Source of the DNA: Campylobacteraceae bacterium
GTDB taxonomy: Bacteria > Campylobacterota > Campylobacteria > Campylobacterales > Sulfurovaceae
Reading direction: 5' to 3'
DNA length: 64,000 bases
Assembly: GCA_027034975.1 (NCBI GenBank)
Contig: JALVWQ010000062.1
Coordinates: 1-64,000, forward strand
Shown: positions 9,775 through 19,420 of the stretch, piece after piece
Position numbering within the stretch: the stretch's first letter is position 1
How the letters are laid out: every line of letters begins with the position of its first letter
Made by a program: the position numbers and the translations under genes
The notes under the pieces: generated by a model
Databases searched by the model: none
What the model was told of the DNA's origin: nothing
Seen by the model: the letters and a program-made list of their open reading frames with translations, nothing else

Positions 9775-10437
9775 TTGAAAATTATAATGGTTGAAGATGA
9801 TGAAGCCTTAGCAGATCTTATCTATCGCTTTCTTCTCAAATACGATATCTATCTTGATAATGTAAGCTCAGGAGAGGAGCTTCTTCAAAAACTTCAAAAG
9901 CCAAACGAGTATGAGCTACTTATCCTCGACCTTACCCTCCCCGATATTGATGGGCTCGATCTCATACAAAAGATAAAAGCCATAGCCGATATTCCTATAA
10001 TAATCTCGAGTGCTCGCGATGATATACTCGATAAAATCAAAGGCTTCGAGAAGGGAGCCGATGACTATATGCCAAAACCTTATGACCCACGAGAGTTAGC
10101 AGCCCGCATAAAAAGTGTGATCTCTCGCTACAAAAAAGGGGCTCCAAAACCAAAAAAACTCTTTGAGGTCAAAGAGGATGAGCACACTATTCTTTTCCAT
10201 GGGAAGCCGCTCGATTTAACTTTAGCCCAGTTTGATATTCTCTCACTCCTTATCAAACGAAATGGTGGCGTTGTCTCAAGAGAGGATATGATCTATTCTA
10301 GCCCCCATATCGATGATGATGCAGGACTAAAAAATATCGATGTGCTTATCTCTTATATTCGCAAAAAACTCAAAGCAATCGATGAGAAAAACTATATCCA
10401 AAGTGTCCGCGGCCTTGGATACAAGCTTGTAACATGA
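9775..10437 (+). CDS. OmpR-family response regulator
   Basis: Receiver VEDDEALADLI...LLILDLTLPDIDG...KPYDPREL; winged-helix C-terminus SVRGLGYKL; TTG start. Confidence 0.92.
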   Translation: MKIIMVEDDEALADLIYRFLLKYDIYLDNVSSGEELLQKLQKPNEYELLILDLTLPDIDGLDLIQKIKAIADIPIIISSARDDILDKIKGFEKGADDYMPKPYDPRELAARIKSVISRYKKGAPKPKKLFEVKEDEHTILFHGKPLDLTLAQFDILSLLIKRNGGVVSREDMIYSSPHIDDDAGLKNIDVLISYIRKKLKAIDEKNYIQSVRGLGYKLVT

Positions 10438-11648
10438 AAAGAATCTCTCTCTTTACATTCTTAAACCTTATCTTTGCAATGAGCCTGCTGCTCTTTGGGA
10501 TACTCCTTTATATCTACTTCCAAATCGACAAAGCACACTACCTAAATACCCAAAAAGATCGCTACGCCCTCCTTTTGCAAAATATTCAAAACATGAATGA
10601 AGAGCAGCTTAAAGAGCTCTTTCAAAAGCAGCTTAATGCTAAAGAGGTAGCCAATAAACAAAAGAGATCAGAGATTTTAGAGCAGGCAAATAGACTCATG
10701 CACACCACAACCCTCCACACCACAATGGATATCTATAACTATAAAGATAAGATCTATATCTCTATTAAAAACTATAACCTCAATGTTATCTTTCGAGACG
10801 ACCCAATGCGGCAATATGATTTCTCAAAAATTATTATCGCAGCTTTAGGAGTCCTCTCTCTTTTAGCACTCCTCTATCTTCTTTTACTTTTGAAACTAAG
10901 ACCACTCAAAATTCTTAATGAGAATATTACCAAATTCAAAAAGGGGGACTTTACCCTCTACAACAACATCAACTCCCAAGATGAAATTGGTGCTATTAGC
11001 GAAAACTTTAACCAAGCCATAGAGAATATCAGATACCTTATCGAATCAAAACACCTCTTTATGCGAAACATTATGCATGAGCTTAAAACCCCACTTACAA
11101 AAGCACTCTTCTTAGCCAATATGATCGAAACAAACAACAAAAAAGAGAAAGAGGAGCTTATAACAACCCTTAACGATATGAACAATATAGTTAAACAGTT
11201 AGCCAATATCGACAAATTCCAATCACAATTTAGCAATTTAGTGTTAGAGAGTATCGATATAAAAGAGCTTATTGGAACAATAAAAGAGGAGTTGCAAACC
11301 GAAAATATTAAAGTGAAAGAGCACGAAAAACTCGAACTAATCGCCAATAGAGAGCTCTTCTATACAGCCCTAAAAAACCTTATTGAAAATGGTATTAAAT
11401 ACTCCAGCGACCAATCTGTTACAATTGAGATCTTTAGCAATAAAATTGCTATTAGCTCCAAAGGAGCCCCCCTCAAAAGAGAGTTGGAATACTACACTCA
11501 ACCCTTCACCCAAGAGAAGAAAAACCAAAAAGGGTACGGTTTAGGACTCTACATAGTCTCAGAGATCCTCAAACTCCACCACTTTAAACTAGAGTACCAA
11601 TATAGTGATGGCTTCAATATTTTTACAATTATTACAGAAGAAAATTAG
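10434..11648 (+). CDS. Sensor histidine kinase (ArsS-like, HAMP)
   Basis: Two TMs, HAMP, FMRNIMHELKTPLTKALFLANMIE H-box, NLIENGIKYSS, GYGLGLYIVSEI. Confidence 0.92.
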   Translation: MKRISLFTFLNLIFAMSLLLFGILLYIYFQIDKAHYLNTQKDRYALLLQNIQNMNEEQLKELFQKQLNAKEVANKQKRSEILEQANRLMHTTTLHTTMDIYNYKDKIYISIKNYNLNVIFRDDPMRQYDFSKIIIAALGVLSLLALLYLLLLLKLRPLKILNENITKFKKGDFTLYNNINSQDEIGAISENFNQAIENIRYLIESKHLFMRNIMHELKTPLTKALFLANMIETNNKKEKEELITTLNDMNNIVKQLANIDKFQSQFSNLVLESIDIKELIGTIKEELQTENIKVKEHEKLELIANRELFYTALKNLIENGIKYSSDQSVTIEIFSNKIAISSKGAPLKRELEYYTQPFTQEKKNQKGYGLGLYIVSEILKLHHFKLEYQYSDGFNIFTIITEEN

Positions 11649-11653
11649 AGAGG

Positions 11654-11953
11654 CTACTCCTCTTTATTGCGGCCTCTAAAGAACCAAATAGTAAAGAGAA
11701 CTCCAAGTACAATATTAAAAAGAGAATTTTCGCCTAAGCTCTCTAGTTCTGTATAGAGTTTTGCTTTTAAGAAACTATCGCTGCTACTTGCTTTGAGAGC
11801 AAAGAAGTGTTTAATTTCGTCGCCATAGAAGTATGCGGCTACTTCTGGTACAAAAAAGAAAAAAATAATCCCAAGCAAAGCCCACCAACTACGCCCTGGT
11901 TGTAGCTTTGTTTTAAGCTCTTCTAGTTTTTCTTGATTAATACGAACTTTCAT
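11654..11953 (-). CDS. Small membrane protein of unknown function
   Basis: 99 aa, two predicted TM segments, SD aaagg upstream of ATG. Confidence 0.65.
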   Translation of the reverse strand: MKVRINQEKLEELKTKLQPGRSWWALLGIIFFFFVPEVAAYFYGDEIKHFFALKASSSDSFLKAKLYTELESLGENSLFNIVLGVLFTIWFFRGRNKEE

Positions 11954-11971
11954 GGTTTTCCTTTGGAAAAA

Positions 11972-12100
11972 AGCTTAGAGCTAAGGGCTGAGAGCTTAGA
12001 GCTTATTGTGCGACTTCGTCGCGTTTGATTTGTGGCTTTGCCACATTAACAAAGGAGAAACCACCTTGTTGGCTCTTCGCTCTGTGCTCTAGGCTCTTAG
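11972..12100. repeat. Heptamer repeat family A copy (full)
   Basis: Left arm aagcttagagctaagggctgagagcttagagctt; hairpins GCGACTTCGTCGC (12010-12022) and GTGGCTTTGCCAC (12032-12044); right arm ggctcttcgctctgtgctctaggctcttagc. Confidence 0.85.
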
Positions 12101-12101
12101 C

Positions 12102-12128
12102 AGTAAGTTAAGCAAAGCTTAACTTACT
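12102..12128 (-). terminator. Hairpin overlapping glmS stop codon
   Basis: AGTAAGTTAAG-CAAAG-CTTAACTTACT, 11-bp perfect stem. Confidence 0.6.
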
Positions 12129-13929
12129 CAACAGTAACTGATTTAGCTAGGTTTCGTGGCATATCTACATCGTTGCCAAGTCTAATAGATATCTCTAATG
12201 CAAGAAGCTGCGTTACTACCATCATCTCAAAAAACTCTAGCATTGGGTGACTAGCATATTTTGTCTGTATAAAGTCATCCGCTAACTCAAACGACTCTGG
12301 AGATATTGCTAAAATTGTGGCATCTCTTGCACTCAACTCTTCAACATTTGATTTTATCTTATCATAAAGCAGAGTCTTTGGCATAAGTGCAACTGTAAAG
12401 AGGTTGCTATCGGCTAGGGCAATTGGACCATGCTTCATCTCTCCAGCAGGATATCCTTCGGCATGAAGGTAGCTAATCTCTTTAAGTTTTAATGCTCCCT
12501 CGAGTGCTAATGGGTAGAAGAGGTCTCTACCTATAAAGAAGAATCCATGCCCATGAAGATAGCGTTTAGAGAGTCGATGGATTTTTGAGTGCAGGGCATC
12601 AGTAACTTTTAAAACAGTTGGGCTATGACGCATCGCCTCTATCTCGCTAGCAATCTGCTCTTTGCTTACACTCTCTCTTAATTGTGCAATATAGATCGCT
12701 AAGATCCAAAGAAGCATCGTCTGTGTTGCAAACGCCTTTGTACTTGCTACCCCTTTTTCGATACCAGCTCGTGTTAGCAAGGCTACATCGCTCTCTCTAA
12801 CGATTGAAGAGTTATCTACATTACAAATTGTAAGACTCTTTAGTCCAGCTCTTTTTGCCATCTTTAGAGCCTCTAGAGTATCGGCAGTCTCACCGCTTTG
12901 TGAAATTGTAATAAAGAGTGTATCGCTACTTAAAAGCGGCTCTTTATATCGAAACTCACTTGCAATCTCTACATCGCAGCGAATCTTTGCCATTCTCTCA
13001 AAGAGGTATGATGCCGCTAATGCACTATGGTAGCTTGTACCACATGCACAAATCTTAATTGCATTAATGCCATCAAAGAAGCCACTCTCTATCTCATCTA
13101 AAACAACCTCGCTATCGAGCACTCGCCCCATCATTGTATCTACAATCACAGTCGATTGCTCATAGATCTCTTTCTCCATAAAGAAGCGATAGCCATCTTT
13201 TTGAGCAGAGACCTTATCGCTACTGAGTGGCTTTTTGGTAAACTCTACTTTTCCCTCTTTATTAAAGATAGCAACATCACTCCCTTTGGCATAACCATAC
13301 TCACCATCTTCTAAGTAGTAGACTTCGCTTGCCTTACCAATAATAGCTGTATCAGATGAGGCAAAATAGATTCCATCTTCACCAAAGCCAATAAGCATTG
13401 GTGAGCCATGCTTTGCAAAAAAGATTGTATCTGGTGCATCTTGCGTAATAAGAAGCGTTGCATAGGCACCATCAAGCCGTTCTATCGCCTTTTGAAAAGC
13501 TTCGAAAGGCTCACTGCTCTCGCTATACTTCTCAAAAAGGTGTACAATTACCTCTGTATCTGTCTGGCTTAAAAATGTTACACCCTCAGCAATAAGCTCT
13601 TTTTTAAGCTCTTGATAGTTCTCGATAATTCCATTATGCACAACATAACTCTTTTTGCCTAAATGGGGATGGGCATTCAGCTCTGTTGGTTTACCGTGCG
13701 TTGCCCAGCGGGTATGGCCAATAGCAACACCAAAAGAGTCTGCTTTAAAACTCTTCGCTTTCTCTACTAAATTCTCGAGCTTCCCTACAGCCTTAAAGCT
13801 ATTTAAGTTACTCCCCTCAATAACAGCAATTCCAGCAGAGTCGTACCCTCTATACTCAAGCTCTTTTAAGCCATCGAGCAAAATCTCTTTCTTTTCGCTG
13901 CTACCTACATACCCAACTATCCCACACAC
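12124..13929 (-). CDS. glmS: Glutamine--fructose-6-phosphate aminotransferase (isomerizing)
   Basis: MCGIVGYVGSSEKKEILLDGLKELEYRGYDSAGIA; two SIS domains; C-terminal MPRNLAKSVTVE. Confidence 0.97.
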   Translation of the reverse strand: MCGIVGYVGSSEKKEILLDGLKELEYRGYDSAGIAVIEGSNLNSFKAVGKLENLVEKAKSFKADSFGVAIGHTRWATHGKPTELNAHPHLGKKSYVVHNGIIENYQELKKELIAEGVTFLSQTDTEVIVHLFEKYSESSEPFEAFQKAIERLDGAYATLLITQDAPDTIFFAKHGSPMLIGFGEDGIYFASSDTAIIGKASEVYYLEDGEYGYAKGSDVAIFNKEGKVEFTKKPLSSDKVSAQKDGYRFFMEKEIYEQSTVIVDTMMGRVLDSEVVLDEIESGFFDGINAIKICACGTSYHSALAASYLFERMAKIRCDVEIASEFRYKEPLLSSDTLFITISQSGETADTLEALKMAKRAGLKSLTICNVDNSSIVRESDVALLTRAGIEKGVASTKAFATQTMLLWILAIYIAQLRESVSKEQIASEIEAMRHSPTVLKVTDALHSKIHRLSKRYLHGHGFFFIGRDLFYPLALEGALKLKEISYLHAEGYPAGEMKHGPIALADSNLFTVALMPKTLLYDKIKSNVEELSARDATILAISPESFELADDFIQTKYASHPMLEFFEMMVVTQLLALEISIRLGNDVDMPRNLAKSVTVE

Positions 13930-13930
13930 G

Positions 13931-15319
13931 CTAACTATCCTTTAGAAACTTCTCTATATTTGCAACTCTCTTAACAACTTCATCTAAGCCTATAATATAC
14001 ATTACTGCATCTAGCCCAGGCCCACTCATAGAACCAAGCAGTGCTACACGAAGTGGCTGTCCAAGTTTTCCAAAGCCTATCTCTTTAGCTTCGACAAACT
14101 TTTGCATCACTTCGTGATACCCTTCGATACTCTCTGGCTTTGCCTCTTGAAGCATTGCAACAAACTCTTTTAGATTCTTGATTGCTTCACCCTTAAAGGC
14201 CTTCTTTATTGCTTTAGGATCATACTCGCTTGGAGTTTGCACTATTTTATTAATTTCAGATGCTAAATCGACTAGAGTTTTTGCTCTCTGCTTTGTAGCA
14301 TCTAAAAGTGCATCAGCCTTCTCGTTACCATCTAAATTTACACCAAACTCCTTTAAAAGCTCTACCAACTTTTCGTTACTACTATTTTTAATATAGTGAG
14401 CATTGAGCCAAAGAAGCTTATCTAAATTATAGCTTGAAGCACTCTTATTAATATCTTTTGGATCAAAAAGCTCTAGCATCTCGTCAATACTAAAGATCTC
14501 TTGATCCCCATGACTCCAACCAAGCCGGACTAAAAAGTTCAAAAGAGCCTCAGGCAGATAACCCATTCTTTTATACTCCATAACATCTAAAGCACCATCT
14601 CTTTTACTAAGCTTCTTCCCTTTTTCGTTATTAATCATCGCCACATGATAAAACTTCGGCGGTCTAAAGCCCAAAGCTTCATAGACAACCAGTTGCTTTG
14701 GTGTATTATAGAGATGGTCATCACCTCTAATCACATCTGTTAAACCCATCTCATAATCATCGATTGCAACAACAAAGTTATATGTCGGTGTACCGTCACT
14801 TCTGGCAATAATAAAGTCATCGACTTCGCTTGCAGCAATTTTAATACACCCTTTTACACCATCTTCAAACTCTATAAAGCCCTCTTGCGGAGCTTTAATG
14901 CGAATAACTGGCTCAACCCCTGCTGGCGGCTCACCCGTAAAATCTCTATATCTTCCATCATAGCGTGGGCGTTCACCCTTTGCCTCTTGCTCTGCTCTTA
15001 GGGTATCAAGCTCCTCTTTTGTCATATAGCACTTGTAGGCTTTGCCCTCTTCTAAAAGCTTTTGAATATATTGCTTATAAACATCAAATCTTTTAGATTG
15101 ATAGACTACATCGCCATCGTAGTTTAAGCCTACCCAATTAAACGCCTCCAAGATAGCTTTGAGTGCTTCATCAGAATTTCTACTTAAATCTGTATCTTCA
15201 ATTCGAAGCAGAAACTTTCCCTTATTCTTTCTGGCCCAAAGCCAACTAAAGAGAGCTGTTCTTAAACCCCCAATATGCAAATACCCCGTAGGACTTGGTG
15301 CAAATCTTGTAACAACCAT
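13931..15319 (-). CDS. gltX: Glutamyl-tRNA synthetase
   Basis: MVVTRFAPSPTGYLHIGGLRTALFSWLWARKN; KLSKRDGA. The ORF extends to 15373, but the extra 18 codons come from a repeat element. Confidence 0.96.
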   Translation of the reverse strand: MVVTRFAPSPTGYLHIGGLRTALFSWLWARKNKGKFLLRIEDTDLSRNSDEALKAILEAFNWVGLNYDGDVVYQSKRFDVYKQYIQKLLEEGKAYKCYMTKEELDTLRAEQEAKGERPRYDGRYRDFTGEPPAGVEPVIRIKAPQEGFIEFEDGVKGCIKIAASEVDDFIIARSDGTPTYNFVVAIDDYEMGLTDVIRGDDHLYNTPKQLVVYEALGFRPPKFYHVAMINNEKGKKLSKRDGALDVMEYKRMGYLPEALLNFLVRLGWSHGDQEIFSIDEMLELFDPKDINKSASSYNLDKLLWLNAHYIKNSSNEKLVELLKEFGVNLDGNEKADALLDATKQRAKTLVDLASEINKIVQTPSEYDPKAIKKAFKGEAIKNLKEFVAMLQEAKPESIEGYHEVMQKFVEAKEIGFGKLGQPLRVALLGSMSGPGLDAVMYIIGLDEVVKRVANIEKFLKDS

Positions 15320-15333
15320 TCTTTTCCTTTGTG

Positions 15334-15474
15334 AAAAGCTAAGAGCCAAGTGCCGAGAGCTTAGAGCTAACAAAGTAGCTTTGCTTTATTTATGCGGCAA
15401 GGCCGCAAATAAAACGCGACAAAGTCGCACCGCTAGCTCTGTTGCTCTAAGCCCTAAGCTCTTAGCTTATTTTA
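15334..15474. repeat. Heptamer repeat family A copy (core inverted)
   Basis: Left arm aaaagctaagagccaagtgccgagagcttagagct; hairpins GCGGCAAGGCCGC (15394-15406) and GCGACAAAGTCGC (15416-15428); right arm ctagctctgttgctctaagccctaagctcttagct. Confidence 0.85.
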
Positions 15475-16815
15475 GCCTTTGTAGTCTTCTAAATATTTTG
15501 TATCGTAGTTATTGTTTATAAAGTCTTCGTTTCGCATCATTTTACGATGGAAATCTATAGTAGTTTTTACCCCTGCTACTTCGAACTCATCGAGAGCTCT
15601 TCTCATCTTTGCAATTGCTGCATCTCTATCTTCACCCCAAACAATGAGCTTCCCAATCATTGAGTCGTAGTATGGTGGGATGATATAGTTACAGTAAGCG
15701 TGTGTATCGATTCGAACATCTTTACCACCTGGTGCAATCCATTTTTGAATTTTCCCCGGACTTGGCAAGAAACTTACAGGATCCTCTGCTGTAATTCTAC
15801 ACTCAATCGCGTGCCCTTTAAGGTTTATCTCCTCTTGGCTAGGAAGTGGCTTCCCTTCGGCAACCTCTATCATCAATTTAATAATATCGATACCGCTTAC
15901 CATTTCGCTTACACAGTGCTCCACTTGGAGTCTAGTATTCATCTCCATAAAGTAGAAGTTGTTATATTTATCAACCAAGAACTCATAAGTTCCTGCACCC
16001 TCATACTTTAAGAACTTCGTAGCTCTTACTGCCGCTTCATGAAGCTCTTTTCGTCTCGCATCATCAAGCACAGTTGCCGGTGACTCTTCAATCAACTTTT
16101 GATGGCGTCGTTGCATTGAACAATCACGCTCCCCAATATGAATCGCATTGCCAAAACTATCACCTACAATCTGCACCTCTACATGGCGTGGAGCTTCGAT
16201 AAATTTTTCCATATATAGTGTGCCATCACTAAATGCATTTACAGCTTCACTCTCGCAAGCAAAGAAAGCATTTTCTATATAGCTTTCGTCCTCAACTATA
16301 CGCATACCTCGACCACCACCACCAGCAGCAGCTTTTAAAATTACCGGATAGCCAATCTCTTTTGCTAACGCTTTTGCCTCCTCTGGAGTCTTAACGGCAC
16401 CATCACTCCCAGGGATTGTTGGTACCCCTGCTTCGGCCATAAGCTGTTTTGCTTTTGATTTATCTGCCATCTTCTGCATAACCTCTACAGATGGACCAAT
16501 AAACTTGATATTATGATGCTCACAGATCTCTACAAAATTTTGGTTTTCACTTAAAAATCCATACCCTGGAAAGATTGCATCGCACTCACTTAGTTCTGCT
16601 GCAGCAATAACTGCTGGAATATTTAAATAACTCTCACTACTCTTTGCAGGCCCTATACAAACAGCCGCATCTGCAAACTCTAAATAGGCAGCATCTTTAT
16701 CACCAGTAGAGTAAACAACTACTGCCTCTTTTCCCATCTCTCTAATTGTTCTTATAGCCCTAAGAGCAATCTCGCCCCTATTAGCGATAAGAATTCTCTT
16801 AATCTCTCTTGCCAT
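15472..16815 (-). CDS. accC: Acetyl-CoA carboxylase, biotin carboxylase subunit
   Basis: KRILIANRGEIALRAIRTIREMG; AGGGGRGMR; MNTRLQVEH. Confidence 0.97.
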   Translation of the reverse strand: MAREIKRILIANRGEIALRAIRTIREMGKEAVVVYSTGDKDAAYLEFADAAVCIGPAKSSESYLNIPAVIAAAELSECDAIFPGYGFLSENQNFVEICEHHNIKFIGPSVEVMQKMADKSKAKQLMAEAGVPTIPGSDGAVKTPEEAKALAKEIGYPVILKAAAGGGGRGMRIVEDESYIENAFFACESEAVNAFSDGTLYMEKFIEAPRHVEVQIVGDSFGNAIHIGERDCSMQRRHQKLIEESPATVLDDARRKELHEAAVRATKFLKYEGAGTYEFLVDKYNNFYFMEMNTRLQVEHCVSEMVSGIDIIKLMIEVAEGKPLPSQEEINLKGHAIECRITAEDPVSFLPSPGKIQKWIAPGGKDVRIDTHAYCNYIIPPYYDSMIGKLIVWGEDRDAAIAKMRRALDEFEVAGVKTTIDFHRKMMRNEDFINNNYDTKYLEDYKG

Positions 16816-16816
16816 T

Positions 16817-17281
16817 TTACAGCTTCTCTACTCTAAAGAGTGGCATATCGTACTCTACCGGCTGCCCATCTTTTACTAAAACTTCTATAATTTTACAGTC
16901 ATACTCAGCTTCAAGTTCATTCATAATTTTCATCGCCTCTAAGATACAAAGTGTCTGCCCTTTGCTTACTGTATCACCTTTCTTTACAAATGGTGGAGAG
17001 TCTGGAGATGGAGCCTCATAGAAAGTTCCAACCATTGGAGAGGTGATAAACTCGCCACTTGCTACCTCTACAGTTGCTTCATTTGCTGCTGGTGTAGCTG
17101 CTACTTGTGGAGCACTCTCAACCGCTACAGGAGTAGCCTGAACTATCGGAGCAGTAGTTGCTACAACACCTTCGCTCTCTTTAACCATAGAGATCTCAAA
17201 CTCACCATCTTTTAGGCTTAATTCACCAAGTTTACTTCGACCAAAAACTCTAATTAACTCTTTAACTTCTTCTAAATTCAT
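16817..17281 (-). CDS. accB: Biotin carboxyl carrier protein of acetyl-CoA carboxylase
   Basis: Ala/Pro linker and biotinylation motif LEAMKIMNE. Confidence 0.96.
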   Translation of the reverse strand: MNLEEVKELIRVFGRSKLGELSLKDGEFEISMVKESEGVVATTAPIVQATPVAVESAPQVAATPAANEATVEVASGEFITSPMVGTFYEAPSPDSPPFVKKGDTVSKGQTLCILEAMKIMNELEAEYDCKIIEVLVKDGQPVEYDMPLFRVEKL

Positions 17282-17386
17282 CTACTTTTCCCTTTAGCTC
17301 TATAAGTATCTCTACCTATAAAAGTAAAAAATTTTTAGGTATAATACCATAATTCTTATAAGAACTTCAACGCAAAAAGAGGATGT

Positions 17387-17947
17387 ATGGGTTTAAAATC
17401 AGATAAATGGATACGAGAGATGTCACAAAAGGGGATGATTACACCCTACTGTGAAGATTTAGTAGGCGAAGGTGTTGTAAGCTACGGCTTAAGCAGCTAC
17501 GGCTACGATATTCGCGTCAGTGATGAGTTTAAAATCTTTACCAATATCAATGCAGAAGTGGTAGATCCTAAAGATTTCGACGAAAACAATGTTGTCGATT
17601 TTAAAGGCGATGTCTGCATAGTGCCACCAAACTCTTTTGCACTTGCGAGAACCGTAGAGTATTTCAAGATGCCACCAAATGTGCTTGCAATTTGCCTTGG
17701 CAAAAGCACCTATGCAAGATGCGGCATTATTGTAAATGTTACACCATTCGAGCCAGGATTTGAAGGGCACATAACTATAGAGATAAGTAACACTACTCCA
17801 CTACCGGCAAAAATCTATGCTAACGAAGGAATTGCACAAGTCCTCTTTTTCGAAGGTGATGAACCTTGCGAAACCACTTATGCCGATAGAAAAGGGAAAT
17901 ACCAGAGCCAAAAGGGCATTACACTACCTAGAATATTAAAGAAGTAG
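17387..17947 (+). CDS. dcd: dCTP deaminase
   Basis: [12 protein letters not shown]...[13 protein letters not shown]...[31 protein letters not shown]. Confidence 0.95.
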   Translation: MGLKSDKWIREMSQKGMITPYCEDLVGEGVVSYGLSSYGYDIRVSDEFKIFTNINAEVVDPKDFDENNVVDFKGDVCIVPPNSFALARTVEYFKMPPNVLAICLGKSTYARCGIIVNVTPFEPGFEGHITIEISNTTPLPAKIYANEGIAQVLFFEGDEPCETTYADRKGKYQSQKGITLPRILKK

Positions 17948-17963
17948 TCTGAATTATCAGTGC

Positions 17964-18000
17964 GAGTGTGAGAGTATTTTGCACCCACACTCACACTCTT
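17964..18000 (+). terminator. Hairpin downstream of dcd
   Basis: GAGTGTGAG ... CTCACACTC 9-bp stem. Confidence 0.4.
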
Positions 18001-18074
18001 GGACTCACACTTAAAATAAAAATCTAAAATTTTATGCTATAATACACCATAATTCAAAATTTAGGAGAGTATGT

Positions 18075-18536
18075 ATGGGACTGTTTAATTTTTTTAAAGA
18101 TGCTGGTAAGAAACTATTAGGTAGCGGAAACGACGACGAAGCTATCAAAAACGAAATCGAAAGCAGTTTCGAAGGTGAACCAGTACAAGGCTTAACAGTA
18201 AGCGTAGAAGATGGTATTGTAACTCTAGCTGGTGTTGCACAAGATAACGATACAAGAGAAAAGGTAATTCTTATTGCTGGAAATGTAGAGGGTGTAGAGA
18301 GTGTCAATGCAGACCAACTCTTAACTCCAGAGATGATCGAAGCAAGTAACGAACGCGACATTCCAGAGCCAACATTCTACACAATCCAAAAAGGCGATAC
18401 GCTATGGGCAATTGCACAAAACCACTACGGCGACGGTAACAAATACCACGATATTGTAGCTGCAAATCTAGAAGTTATCAAAGACGCAGATAAAATCTAC
18501 CCAGGCCAATCTATTAGGCTTCCAGAGTTAGCATAA
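18075..18536 (+). CDS. BON + LysM domain protein (Kbp/YgaU-like)
   Basis: BON-like segment GLTVSVEDGIVTLAGVAQDNDTREKVI; LysM YTIQKGDTLWAIAQNHYGDGNKYHDIVAANLEVIKDADKIYPGQSIRLP. Confidence 0.9.
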   Translation: MGLFNFFKDAGKKLLGSGNDDEAIKNEIESSFEGEPVQGLTVSVEDGIVTLAGVAQDNDTREKVILIAGNVEGVESVNADQLLTPEMIEASNERDIPEPTFYTIQKGDTLWAIAQNHYGDGNKYHDIVAANLEVIKDADKIYPGQSIRLPELA

Positions 18537-18539
18537 TTA

Positions 18540-18559
18540 AATTCCGCATTTGCGGAATT
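18540..18559 (+). terminator. Hairpin downstream of BON/LysM gene
   Basis: AATTCCGC-ATTT-GCGGAATT perfect 8-bp stem. Confidence 0.5.
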
Positions 18560-18561
18560 GA

Positions 18562-18593
18562 AAGCTTAGAGCCAAAGACGAAGAGCCTAGTGC
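18562..18593. repeat. Partial heptamer repeat family A (one arm)
   Basis: aaagcttagagccaaagacgaagagcctagtgctt. Confidence 0.5.
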
Positions 18594-18628
18594 TTCATCT
18601 TTGTAAACTTCAATACTTCCTTAAATCA

Positions 18629-19420
18629 TCAACAAGCACAAGCAGAACCTATAGAATTGAAAAACATATTTATTAATCCTGTTGCAACTTTAGCTCGATT
18701 AAATATGATATCAGCAATTAACAAAAATACTATAACTAGGTACCCTAAATACCAAAATCCCAAATAGTCGTCATAAATAATAGTATAGAACCAATTTTGT
18801 TTAAAAACATAAAGCCAAGACGCTATAAGGGTAGACAATAACATCAATATTGTCAAAAAATTAAGCTGTATTGATTGTTTTGGCTTAATAAACAATAAAG
18901 ATGAAATTAAAAGCATTGCCATAAAAGAACTTGCCACTGCAATTTGCATATCCTTTATTAGCTTGAATGTTATATTTACATATTTAACTTTAATAAACTC
19001 TTTTAGCTTAGTTATAGAGTATTTTACATTATCTATTTTTACTATCAAAAAAGATTTTATTAGAGCTTTTTTCTGCTTACGACATTCGCACTCTTCTTTA
19101 CTTAATTTTTCCGTAATTAAATTTATCTGTGACAAGAGGTGTTTGTTTAGAAACTCTTTATACTTCTGCAACTTTACACTTTTTTCACTAGATTTATTCT
19201 TAATGAACTTTATCAATCTATTATCATTTAATTTATCAATTTTGGTATGAATCTCTTTTGATATCTGATATTTTATAAACTCTTTAGCACCAGCTCTTAT
19301 AGTATCAGCAGATATGATAGAAACAAAAAATATAGCCCCATATAATAATGTCAAAATTAGTGTAATTGCTTTAAACACTTTAAGAAACATACAATTAAAC
19401 TCAATAAACCTTAAGCTCAT
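18629..19420 (-). CDS. Uncharacterised multi-pass membrane protein
   Basis: 263 aa, N-terminal TM, Lys-rich coiled segment, three C-terminal TMs, terminal GSACAC; overlaps the 3' end of mqnE. Confidence 0.65.
   Translation of the reverse strand: MSLRFIEFNCMFLKVFKAITLILTLLYGAIFFVSIISADTIRAGAKEFIKYQISKEIHTKIDKLNDNRLIKFIKNKSSEKSVKLQKYKEFLNKHLLSQINLITEKLSKEECECRKQKKALIKSFLIVKIDNVKYSITKLKEFIKVKYVNITFKLIKDMQIAVASSFMAMLLISSLLFIKPKQSIQLNFLTILMLLSTLIASWLYVFKQNWFYTIIYDDYLGFWYLGYLVIVFLLIADIIFNRAKVATGLINMFFNSIGSACAC

Noticed and set aside
11972-12100. CRISPR-like array from regularly spaced short repeats
   Set aside because: Period is 7 nt with no spacers, arms are inverted, and no cas genes are present.
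15320-15373. N-terminal extension of the GltX ORF (MLALSSRHLALSFSQRKR)
   Set aside because: Encoded by the heptamer repeat element; the conserved protein begins at MVVTRFAPSPTG (15319).
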